Of a stretch of 11,904 bases of DNA, positions 1-6,553 are shown piece after piece; within the stretch, counting starts at the first letter, position 1, and every line of letters starts with the position of its first letter. Below the pieces are notes generated by a model. It was not told where the DNA came from and searched no databases. It saw nothing but the letters and a program-made list of their open reading frames with translations. The translations under genes were made by a program, and so were the position numbers. The DNA lies in NCBI GenBank assembly GCA_023410025.1, contig JAEYQM010000044.1:1-11904 (forward strand). Direction: 5' to 3'. Origin of the DNA: Bacillota bacterium (GTDB taxonomy: Bacteria; Bacillota_I; Bacilli_A; ML615J-28; CAG-698).

Positions 1-41
1 TATGCCTCATAAAATACGTATATAGGTAAAGGAATGAAAAT

Positions 42-962
42 ATGATTTTAAAAAAAGAAATGATTAGTTTTTTAGATGCGAGATCTTTATTTAATAAAAT
101 AAAGATTAATGAGAATTTAAAAACACATAGTTATTTAAAAATAGGAGGAAATGCTGATTATTATTTTGAACCTGAATCAATTGATGATTTAAAATATATT
201 ATTCATTTTTTTAATAATCTAAATATTCCTATATTTATTATTGGTAGTGGTTCTAATCTAATTATTCGTGATGGTGGTTTTAGAGGATTAGTTATAAATT
301 TAAAAAATTTAAATAGAATAGAAATAAATAATAATTATATTACTGCTTATGCTGGAGTAAAGCTTACAAAGGTAAGTAGTGTAGCCTTAAATAATTCACT
401 AAAGGGTCTAGAATTTGCATGTGGAATACCAGGTACTGTAGGTGGAGCAATTATAATGAATGCAGGAGCCTATGGAAACGAAATAAAAGATGTTTTAGAT
501 GAATTATTAATATTAAGAAACAATGAATTAATTAAATTAAAAAAAGATGATATATTATTTGACTATCGTAAGACTAGTTTATATAGTGATGATATAGTAA
601 TATATGCAGTATTTAAACTTGAACATGGAAATAAACAAGAAATAATAGATAGAGTAAAATATTTACAAGAGCAAAGATCTCTAAAGCAACCTCTTGATTA
701 TCCTTCATGTGGATCAGTATTTAAACGTCCTAAAGGTTATTTTGCTGGCAAACTAATACAAGATTGTGGATTACAAGGATTTAGGATTGGCGACGCTGAA
801 GTGTCATTAAAGCACGCAAATTTCATTTTAAATAAAGGTAATGCTACAAGTAGGGATTATATTGCTGTCTTAGAACATGTGCGAAATGAAGTGTATAATA
901 AGATGGGAATTCTACTTGAAGAAGAAGTAAAAATAATTGGTGAGGAATTAAAAAACACTTGA
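42..962 (+). CDS. murB: UDP-N-acetylenolpyruvoylglucosamine reductase (MurB)
   Basis: FAD- and NADPH-dependent cytoplasmic enzyme that reduces UDP-GlcNAc-enolpyruvate to UDP-MurNAc, the second committed step of peptidoglycan precursor synthesis. The 306-residue length fits the shorter Gram-positive MurB type. Visible landmarks are the FAD-binding GSGSN at residues 68-72, the IPGTVGGA block at 129-136 followed by MNAGAYG to 145, YRKT at 178-181, and SCGSVFKRP at 222-230. In the last, S225 aligns with the family's proton-donating serine. LEEEV at 292-296 follows, with E295 matching the conserved catalytic glutamate. The ATG at 42 is preceded by an AAAGGA Shine-Dalgarno (28-33) at 8-nt spacing. 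The gene stops at TGA. No convincing terminator follows, so transcripts may run into the riboswitch leader. A wall-synthesis gene argues against a wall-less mollicute. The identification is firm. Confidence 0.96.
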   Translation: MILKKEMISFLDARSLFNKIKINENLKTHSYLKIGGNADYYFEPESIDDLKYIIHFFNNLNIPIFIIGSGSNLIIRDGGFRGLVINLKNLNRIEINNNYITAYAGVKLTKVSSVALNNSLKGLEFACGIPGTVGGAIIMNAGAYGNEIKDVLDELLILRNNELIKLKKDDILFDYRKTSLYSDDIVIYAVFKLEHGNKQEIIDRVKYLQEQRSLKQPLDYPSCGSVFKRPKGYFAGKLIQDCGLQGFRIGDAEVSLKHANFILNKGNATSRDYIAVLEHVRNEVYNKMGILLEEEVKIIGEELKNT

Positions 963-998
963 AAATGTTTACAAGTATAGAAAATTGTCGAAATTAAC

Positions 999-1027
999 TT
1001 GATTTAAAATTTTGGTTATGATAAAAT
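999..1027 (+). promoter_or_regulatory. Extended -10 promoter for the purine permease leader
   Basis: A sigma-A type promoter with -35 TTGATT (999-1004), a 17-bp spacer and -10 TAAAAT (1022-1027). A TG dinucleotide at 1019-1020, one base before the -10, makes it an extended -10 element. The predicted start near 1034 lies about 30 nt upstream of the riboswitch P1 helix, which is a sensible leader layout. An alternative -10, TATGAT at 1017-1022, overlaps it. Confidence 0.6.
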
Positions 1028-1064
1028 AGATGTATAGTTTTTAATAAAAAAAAATTAAATAGCA

Positions 1065-1217
1065 TCGCCAATATAATAGGGATAATTGGTTCCCGAGTTT
1101 CTACCAAGCGACCGTATAATCGCTTGACTATTGGTTTAAATGCATTTTTATATTCATTTTAAAAATGCAATTTATTGGCGAGTGTAGAAGATCTACTACT
1201 TGCTTTTTTATTTTTTT
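1065..1217 (+). promoter_or_regulatory. Guanine-class purine riboswitch with transcription-terminating expression platform
   Basis: The aptamer is clear. P1 pairs 1068-1073 with 1129-1134. J1/2 is TAAT (1074-1077). P2 pairs 1079-1082 with 1091-1094, and L2 carries GG at 1088-1089. The invariant J2/3 TTTCTACC spans 1098-1105. P3 pairs 1105-1111 with 1120-1126, and L3 begins CCG (1112-1114), able to form the loop-loop kiss with the GG of L2. The J3/1 discriminator is GAC-T with C at 1128, equivalent to C74, which reads guanine or hypoxanthine rather than adenine (U74). The J2/3 uridines are intact, unlike 2'-deoxyguanosine variants. Downstream are a spacer hairpin (1141-1150/1160-1169) and a terminator (1178-1203 plus T-tract). 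The segment 1065-1073 is also perfectly complementary to 1173-1181, giving a mutually exclusive antiterminator. Expected behaviour is OFF with guanine bound. Confidence 0.95.
1178..1217 (+). terminator. Riboswitch-controlled intrinsic terminator
   Basis: A lower stem pairs 1178-1183 with 1198-1203. An upper stem pairs GTAGA (1184-1188) with TCTAC (1192-1196) around a 3-nt loop, with T1197 bulged between the two. T-rich sequence follows (1204-1209 and 1211-1217). The foot of the 5' arm (1178-1181) is shared with the proposed antiterminator pairing to 1065-1073, so the two structures cannot coexist. Confidence 0.85.
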
Positions 1218-1257
1218 AGTTTAAAACTAAATATAAAGAAAGGTCATTCAAGAGGAA

Positions 1258-2730
1258 ATGAGCAAAATTTATAGTTTTTTCAAACTAAAAGAAAATGGCA
1301 CAACAATTAGTAAAGAAGTTGTTGCCGGTTTAACAACATTCTTCGCTATGGTTTACATCATTATCGTAAACCCAACAATGTTGTCAATTACAGGTATGCC
1401 TGTAGGAGCGGTATTCTTAGCAACAATTGGTGCTACAGTTATAGGTACATTAGTAATGGCATTATTCGCCAATGTTCCATATGCACTTGCACCAGGGATG
1501 GGATTAAACGCCTTCTTTACATTCACAGTATGTGGTGCGATGGGATTCGTTTGGCAAGAAGCCTTAGCTATCGTATTTATCTGTGGTTTAATTAACGTAG
1601 TAATTACAGTTACAAAAGTAAGAAAATCAATTATTAATGCAATTCCAAAAAGCTTACAACATGCAATTGGTGGGGGAATTGGATTATTTATCGCATATGT
1701 TGGATTTAAAAATGCAGGTTGGTTATCATTCACATTTGATCCAGGAACATATTTAGCACTTGGTGGATCTTGGGTTAATAATGCCTATGACAATTTAGGT
1801 ACTGTAATTGGTAATTCATCTGGTGTTCCAGCATTAGTTAACTTTAATAACACAGCTGCATTACTTGCTTTAATCGGTATTGTTATTACAGTAGTATTAT
1901 TATTAGCTAATGTTAAAGGTTCAATTTTAATTGGTATTGTTGTAACAACATTAATTGGTATTCCAATGGGTGTTACTCCAATTGCTGATTTAAACTTTGG
2001 AAATGTATTAGCTCCATTTAAAGAATTCCCTACAACATTTGGTGCTGCTTTTGGTGGTATGAAATCATTATTCGGTCAAGGAATTGGAAAAATATTATTA
2101 TCATTATTAGCAATCTTTGCTTTCAGTTTATCTGACACATTTGATACAATTGGTACTTTCATTGGTACTGGTTTAAAATCAGGTATTTTCTCAGAAGAAG
2201 ATATTAATTCAATTAAAGATAGCAAAGGCTTCAATACAAAAATGGAAAAAGCATTATTTGCTGACTCTGTTGCAACAAGCATCGGTGCAATTCTTGGTAC
2301 ATCAAATACAACTACTTATGTTGAAAGTGCTGCAGGTATCGAAGCTGGAGGTAAAACAGGTTTAACAAGTTTTGTTACTGCAATTTGCTTCTTATTATGT
2401 ATCTTTATTTCACCACTTGTATTAATCGTTCCAGGTGCTGCTACAGCTCCAGCATTAATCGTAGTTGGTATTATGATGGCTTCAAGCTTCAAACATATTG
2501 ATTGGGAAGATTTTGCAGAAGCAGTTCCTGCTTTCTTAGCAGCTGTATTAATGTGCTTAACTTATAACATTTCTACTGGTATTGCTTTTGGTTTCATTTT
2601 CTATGTTATCGTTAAACTAGTTAAAAAACAAGGTAAAGATTTACATCCAATCCTAATTGGAAGTACAGCATTATTTGCTATTTACTATATTTTAATGGCT
2701 TTATATGAAACAGGTGTTTTTACAAAATAA
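1258..2730 (+). CDS. NCS2/AzgA-family purine (guanine/hypoxanthine) permease
   Basis: Polytopic inner-membrane transporter of about 12-14 helices that imports purine bases, probably with protons, for salvage. The 490-residue length and the opening block (KEVVAGLTTFFAMVYII, then NVPYALAPGMGLNAFF) are typical of AzgA/PbuG-type members of the NCS2 superfamily. The core substrate-site segments are visible as LSDTFDTIGT (291-300) and TSNTTTYVESAAG (348-360), the latter with the conserved glutamate E356. Translation starts at ATG 1258. An AGAAAGG element (1237-1243) lies upstream, and a GAGG sits too close to the ATG to be the main Shine-Dalgarno. Control by the upstream guanine riboswitch fits uptake of guanine or hypoxanthine, which is inference. 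PbuG and PbuO type paralogues cannot be told apart here. Codons are noticeably richer in C (TTC, ATC, GCC) than in neighbouring murB, particularly in the first third, which may reflect high expression. Confidence 0.93.
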   Translation: MSKIYSFFKLKENGTTISKEVVAGLTTFFAMVYIIIVNPTMLSITGMPVGAVFLATIGATVIGTLVMALFANVPYALAPGMGLNAFFTFTVCGAMGFVWQEALAIVFICGLINVVITVTKVRKSIINAIPKSLQHAIGGGIGLFIAYVGFKNAGWLSFTFDPGTYLALGGSWVNNAYDNLGTVIGNSSGVPALVNFNNTAALLALIGIVITVVLLLANVKGSILIGIVVTTLIGIPMGVTPIADLNFGNVLAPFKEFPTTFGAAFGGMKSLFGQGIGKILLSLLAIFAFSLSDTFDTIGTFIGTGLKSGIFSEEDINSIKDSKGFNTKMEKALFADSVATSIGAILGTSNTTTYVESAAGIEAGGKTGLTSFVTAICFLLCIFISPLVLIVPGAATAPALIVVGIMMASSFKHIDWEDFAEAVPAFLAAVLMCLTYNISTGIAFGFIFYVIVKLVKKQGKDLHPILIGSTALFAIYYILMALYETGVFTK

Positions 2731-2738
2731 CAAATTTT

Positions 2739-2768
2739 AAAGATTGTTTGAAAAAACAATCTTTTTTT
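2739..2768 (+). terminator. Intrinsic terminator after the purine permease
   Basis: A 10-bp perfect stem, AAAGATTGTT (2739-2748) with AACAATCTTT (2755-2764), encloses a 6-nt loop and runs into further Ts to 2768. It lies 8 nt after the permease stop, closing a monocistronic riboswitch-permease unit. Confidence 0.88.
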
Positions 2769-2815
2769 ATCGAATAAAAAACAATATAACTTTAATAATA
2801 TAATTGGTGATATAA

Positions 2816-3250
2816 ATGAAAATAGCAAAAGAATTAATACTAATACCAATTATATTTTTAATTTTTTCATATTTAGTTGCAAATGCTTATGGTTATGTTT
2901 TAGGTGATCTTGCAAGAATATTATTTCCAACAAGTAATGATGTAATTCAAGGAGCAAAAGTGTATTTTACAGTTACTATATTCTTTGTAGCTATTGAATT
3001 TTTTGTTTCATCAAAAATGCCTAATAATTATTTATTTTCAAGAATGCTTGCAATGTTATTTATGATGAGTCTATATATTATTTTGTATAACTATTATATT
3101 ATTACTTTAGGATTAAATATAGTCATTTTATTATTAGGTTCAATAGTTGCATTAGCAGTTCAAACATATCCAAAAATAAAATATGACAATGTTTTAGGAA
3201 TTGTAATTTTTTTATCAGTCTTTACATATATTCTTATAAACACTTTATAA
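2816..3250 (+). CDS. Small multi-pass membrane protein of unknown function
   Basis: I do not recognise a family. The 144-residue protein is strongly hydrophobic, with five likely transmembrane segments at about residues 6-28, 46-65, 72-92, 95-117 and 124-142. Short hydrophilic links lie at 38-46 (PTSNDVIQG), 65-71 and 117-124 (TYPKIKYD). There is no obvious signal-peptide cleavage site, cysteine cluster, metal-binding motif or charged catalytic pair. The start ATG at 2816 has a GGTGA Shine-Dalgarno at 2806-2810, 5 nt away. A TATAAT at 2799-2804 is the best -10 candidate but has no good -35 partner and would leave almost no leader, so the promoter is unclear. Base composition matches the surroundings. 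It is flanked by a terminator on the left and a hairpin on the right, so it is probably transcribed alone. The small size and the lack of polar residues in the helices would fit an accessory or structural membrane protein, but nothing in the sequence decides this. Confidence 0.8.
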   Translation: MKIAKELILIPIIFLIFSYLVANAYGYVLGDLARILFPTSNDVIQGAKVYFTVTIFFVAIEFFVSSKMPNNYLFSRMLAMLFMMSLYIILYNYYIITLGLNIVILLLGSIVALAVQTYPKIKYDNVLGIVIFLSVFTYILINTL

Positions 3251-3280
3251 CAAACTAAATTATATAAGGTAAAATGTAAT

Positions 3281-3328
3281 AATTTTAAAAGTGGTTAATA
3301 GTTAAACCTATTTCCCACTTTTTAAATT
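3281..3328 (+). terminator. Probable terminator hairpin after the membrane-protein gene
   Basis: AAAAGTGG (3287-3294) pairs with CCACTTTT (3315-3322). It extends outward after one T-T mismatch by five more A-T pairs (3281-3285/3324-3328). An inner helix AATAG (3297-3301) with CTATT (3308-3312) lies across small internal loops. The downstream T-run is short (3319-3323) and lies within the stem, so termination may be weak. The structure is nearly symmetric and could work in both directions. Confidence 0.45.
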
Positions 3329-3331
3329 ATC

Positions 3332-3360
3332 TTTACAAATCTTTCCTTATGTGGTAATAT
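3332..3360 (+). promoter_or_regulatory. Sigma-A promoter for the glyS-dnaG-rpoD operon
   Basis: -35 TTTACA (3332-3337), exactly 17 bp of spacer, then -10 TAATAT (3355-3360). The predicted start is near 3367, leaving a leader of under 30 nt before glyS. That is too short for a T-box, and no T-box consensus is present. This is the only strong promoter seen upstream of the three-gene unit. Confidence 0.72.
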
Positions 3361-3393
3361 GAAATAAGATGTAGAAAAATAAGGAGTGATTTT

Positions 3394-4764
3394 ATGGGTA
3401 TAACAATGGAAGAATTTGTTGCTTTTTTAAAGCATCAAGGATTTGTTTATCAAGGAAGCGAAATATATGGTGGTTTAGCTAATGCATGGGATTACGGACC
3501 ATTAGGAGTAGAATTAAAAAATAATATTAAAAAATTTTGGTGGAAAAAATTTGTTCAAGAGTCACCATATAATGTAGGTATGGATTCAGCAATCCTAATG
3601 AATCCAAATGTTTGGGTAGCTAGTGGACATGTAGGAAGCTTCTCTGACCCATTAACTGATTGTAAGAGTTGTGGTGCACGTCATCGTGCAGACAAATTAA
3701 TAGAAGATTTTACACATGGTGAAGAAACTGGTGATGGATGGACTAATGAACGTCTAATGGACTTTATTAAAGAACACAATATTGCTTGTCCTTCATGTGG
3801 TAGTCATAATTTCACTGATATTAGAAAATTTAACTTAATGTTTAAAACTAATCAAGGTGTTATTGAAGATGCCAAAAATACAGTTTATTTAAGACCTGAA
3901 ACATGTCAAGGTATTTTTGTTAACTTCAAAAATGTTCAAAGAACAACTAGAAAGAAAGTACCATTTGGTATTGCTCAAGTTGGTAAAAGCTTTAGAAATG
4001 AAATTGCTCCTGGTAACTTTATTTTTAGAACTCGTGAATTTGAACAAATGGAATTAGAATTTTTCTGTAAACCTGGAACGGATTTAGAATGGTTTGAATA
4101 TTGGAAACAATATTGTTTAAATTTCTTAAAAGAAATTGGTTTAGATCAAAATAGATTACGTTATCGTGACCACGATAAAGATGAATTATCATTTTATTCA
4201 AACGCAACAACAGATATTGAATTTGAATTCTTATTTGGTTGGGGTGAACTATGGGGGATTGCCGATCGTACTGATTACGATTTAGGTACTCACCAAAAAC
4301 ATTCCGGTGAAAATTTAGAATATTTTGATCCTGAAACTAATACGAAATACTTACCATATGTTGTTGAACCATCAGTAGGGGTTGAAAGATTACTACTTGC
4401 CGTTGTGACTAGTGCATATGAAGAACAAACATTACCTGATGGAGAAACAAGAGAAGTGTTACATCTTCATCCAGCAATTGCACCAATTAAGGCAGCTGTT
4501 TTACCATTAACAAACAAACTAAACGATGAAGCAACAAGATTATTTGAAATTTTATCTAAACATTTTATGTGTGATTTCGATACGAGTGGAAAAATTGGTA
4601 AGAGATATCGTCGTCAAGATGCAATTGGTACACCATTCTGTATTACATATGATTTTGATAGTTTAGAAGATAATTGTGTGACTATCCGTGAACGCGATAG
4701 TATGGAACAAGTAAGAATTAAACTTTGTGATGTGGTTGAGTATATAAATAGTAGAATTATGTAG
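3394..4764 (+). CDS. glyS: Glycyl-tRNA synthetase, single-chain class II (alpha2) type
   Basis: Cytoplasmic enzyme charging tRNA-Gly with glycine. At 456 residues it is the homodimeric form (also written GlyQS) found in some Firmicutes, mollicutes and eukaryotes, not the alpha2beta2 enzyme of Bacillus subtilis. Motif 1 region: SEIYGGLANAWDYGPLG near residues 22-38. Two CxxC pairs, C90/C93 and C132/C135, form the probable zinc knuckle. Motif 2 includes FRNE (200-203) and RTREFEQMELEFF (212-224). Motif 3 is EPSVGVERLLLA, with R332 as the ATP-binding arginine. From about 365 to the end is the anticodon-binding domain. The ATG at 3394 is chosen because AAGGAG (3381-3386) lies 7 nt upstream; M5 is an alternative but too distant. 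It is the first gene of the operon, with dnaG following after 10 bp. Confidence 0.96.
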   Translation: MGITMEEFVAFLKHQGFVYQGSEIYGGLANAWDYGPLGVELKNNIKKFWWKKFVQESPYNVGMDSAILMNPNVWVASGHVGSFSDPLTDCKSCGARHRADKLIEDFTHGEETGDGWTNERLMDFIKEHNIACPSCGSHNFTDIRKFNLMFKTNQGVIEDAKNTVYLRPETCQGIFVNFKNVQRTTRKKVPFGIAQVGKSFRNEIAPGNFIFRTREFEQMELEFFCKPGTDLEWFEYWKQYCLNFLKEIGLDQNRLRYRDHDKDELSFYSNATTDIEFEFLFGWGELWGIADRTDYDLGTHQKHSGENLEYFDPETNTKYLPYVVEPSVGVERLLLAVVTSAYEEQTLPDGETREVLHLHPAIAPIKAAVLPLTNKLNDEATRLFEILSKHFMCDFDTSGKIGKRYRRQDAIGTPFCITYDFDSLEDNCVTIRERDSMEQVRIKLCDVVEYINSRIM

Positions 4765-4777
4765 GTGATAATATTTG
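4763..4777 (+). promoter_or_regulatory. dnaG ribosome binding site with TTG start
   Basis: AGGTGAT (4763-4769) overlaps the last two bases of the glyS TAG stop and sits 5 nt before the TTG at 4775. The weak start codon may hold primase at a low level relative to GlyRS and the sigma factor in the same transcript. Confidence 0.7.
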
Positions 4778-6553
4778 AAAGATTTTCAAAGTACAATCAA
4801 TGAAATAAGAGATAAAGTTGAAATTGTTGATGTAATCAGCGAGCATGTCTCTTTAGAGAAAAAAGGGAATAACTATGTCGGATTATGTCCATTTCATGAT
4901 GATAAGAATCCATCTTTTACGGTTTCGCCATCAAAGAAAATCTATACTTGTTTTAGTTGTCATGCTACTGGAAATGTAATTACATTTATTGAAAAATTCA
5001 AAAAAATATCATTTTCTGAAGCTTTAAAAGAACTTGGTGATCGTGCCGGTATTAAAGTTACCCAAACAAAACAAGATCTTGAGTTTCAAAAAAACAAAAA
5101 ATACTATGACATAGTAAATGAAACCACAAAATTTTATCACTTTTATCTAAAGAACACAAGTGAAGGATTAGACGCTCTTAGTTACTTGAATAATCGACAA
5201 ATTACTGCTGATATAATTGACAAATTTCAAATTGGTTTATCAAGTAAAGAACCAGATTTAATCTATAGAATGCTTTTAGAAAAAGATTTTTTAGAGATAG
5301 ATATGATTGAGGCTGGTGTTGTTAAGAGTGGTTCTAGTTATTATGATGTTTTTAGAAGTAGAATTATTTTCCCTATTACTGACTTAAATGGAAGATTTGT
5401 TGGATTTAGTGGAAGAAAATATTTAAAAGATTCTACGGAATCAAAATATATAAATAGTTCTGAAAATATAATCTTTAAAAAAGGAAATATTTTATTTAAT
5501 TATTTTGAATCATTATCAGAAATAAAGAAATTAGATAGTGTTTATGTTTTTGAAGGTTTTATGGATGTAATTGCTGCTTATCGGGCTGGAGTTAATAACT
5601 CTGTTGCAACAATGGGAACAGCATTTACTCTAGAACAAATTAGAGCATTAAAACGTATTACTAATAATATTACTTTATGCTATGATGGTGATGATCCTGG
5701 AATTGAATCAACAAAAAGAGCGATTAAATTACTAATTCAAAACGATATTAATGTAAGTTGTATTATCTTACCAATCGGTCTTGACCCAGATGAATATATC
5801 AATAAATTTGGTAAGGAAGCTTTAAATAAACTTTTAGTCAATCAAAGAATCAGTGCTATTGATTATGTTTATGAAATATATAAACGTAGTTTAATTAAAA
5901 CTGATATTAATAGTATAGAAATATTTAAAAAAGAAATATTTTCATTCCTTCGCTTATATAAATCTAATGTTATTGTTGAAGCGGTAATAAAGAAAATGAG
6001 TGAAGATTTAGAAATAAGTATTAATGGATTATTTGATGATTTTAATAATACAAAGAGTTTTGTTCAAAATGATTTCTATATACCTAGTACTAAAGTCAAT
6101 AAAAAGAATAACTTACAAGAAATTAAATTAAATGCAAATATGATGGGTTTTGATAAACTTCAAAAACAATTAATTAGAATGGCAATTAAATTTCCTGAAA
6201 AATGTTTAGAAATAGAAAGCCGTTTTAATAATCATTATATTAATGATGCAAATCGTGATATCATGTTACAGATTCATCAATATTATAATATTTACAATTT
6301 AATTGATGAGGAAGTTGTTAAATCAAAATTACCTAATGAAGAAGTTGTTTCTGTGTTTGAGCATATTCTAGAAATGGAAGTTCCATCGGATATTTCTCAA
6401 GTCGAGGTTATGTTATCAAGTTTCGAAAAGTATAAAAATAAGAAAATATTTATGGGAATTAAGCAAACTTCTGATAATTATTTAGATGATCTAATTAAAC
6501 ATCAGAAAAGTATTGTTGTATTTCAGAATAAAGGGGGAAATTCTGATGATTAA
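4775..6553 (+). CDS. dnaG: DNA primase (DnaG)
   Basis: Synthesises RNA primers at the replication fork, recruited through the replicative helicase. The 592-residue length is normal. The N-terminal CHC2 zinc domain has C38, H41, C59 and C62 (CPFH...CFSC). The catalytic TOPRIM domain shows VFEGFMD with E260 and YDGDDPG (303-309), with metal-binding D304 and D306. The C-terminal third (about 450-592), with low conservation, corresponds to the helicase-interacting region. The start is TTG at 4775. No upstream in-frame ATG fits, and an AGGTGAT Shine-Dalgarno overlaps the glyS stop. The next residues, up to EIVDVISEHVSLEKKG, match the usual DnaG N-terminus. It is co-transcribed with glyS and overlaps rpoD by 8 bp, so translation of dnaG and rpoD is probably coupled. 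Confidence 0.96.
   Translation: MKDFQSTINEIRDKVEIVDVISEHVSLEKKGNNYVGLCPFHDDKNPSFTVSPSKKIYTCFSCHATGNVITFIEKFKKISFSEALKELGDRAGIKVTQTKQDLEFQKNKKYYDIVNETTKFYHFYLKNTSEGLDALSYLNNRQITADIIDKFQIGLSSKEPDLIYRMLLEKDFLEIDMIEAGVVKSGSSYYDVFRSRIIFPITDLNGRFVGFSGRKYLKDSTESKYINSSENIIFKKGNILFNYFESLSEIKKLDSVYVFEGFMDVIAAYRAGVNNSVATMGTAFTLEQIRALKRITNNITLCYDGDDPGIESTKRAIKLLIQNDINVSCIILPIGLDPDEYINKFGKEALNKLLVNQRISAIDYVYEIYKRSLIKTDINSIEIFKKEIFSFLRLYKSNVIVEAVIKKMSEDLEISINGLFDDFNNTKSFVQNDFYIPSTKVNKKNNLQEIKLNANMMGFDKLQKQLIRMAIKFPEKCLEIESRFNNHYINDANRDIMLQIHQYYNIYNLIDEEVVKSKLPNEEVVSVFEHILEMEVPSDISQVEVMLSSFEKYKNKKIFMGIKQTSDNYLDDLIKHQKSIVVFQNKGGNSDD
6531..6548 (+). promoter_or_regulatory. rpoD ribosome binding site deciding the start
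   Basis: AAGGGGGA (6531-6538) lies inside the end of dnaG and is 8 nt from ATG 6546. It favours this start over the in-frame upstream ATG at 6513, which has no Shine-Dalgarno of similar quality. Confidence 0.8.

Noticed and set aside
957..976. Terminator after murB (ACTTG/CAAGT)
   Set aside because: The stem is only 5 bp with a 10-nt loop and no T-tract follows.
960..978. Reading TGA as tryptophan at the end of murB (Mycoplasma code)
   Set aside because: All conserved tryptophans examined are TGG, and the MurB C-terminus is already complete at the TGA.
1353..1733. Minus-strand 126-codon frame inside the purine permease
   Set aside because: It is a shadow frame of a well-conserved transporter, with no ribosome binding site or recognisable family.
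2799..2804. TATAAT as the -10 of the small membrane protein gene
   Set aside because: No usable -35 lies 15-19 bp upstream, and the leader would be about 5 nt, cutting into the Shine-Dalgarno.
3251..3393. T-box leader upstream of glyS
   Set aside because: The gap is only 143 bp, is split by a hairpin and promoter, and lacks the conserved T-box sequence and specifier stem. The predicted leader is under 30 nt.
6513..6545. N-terminal extension of the sigma factor from the ATG at 6513
   Set aside because: The Shine-Dalgarno at 6531-6538 would lie inside the coding region. The start at 6546 has ideal spacing and agrees with the usual SigA beginning.
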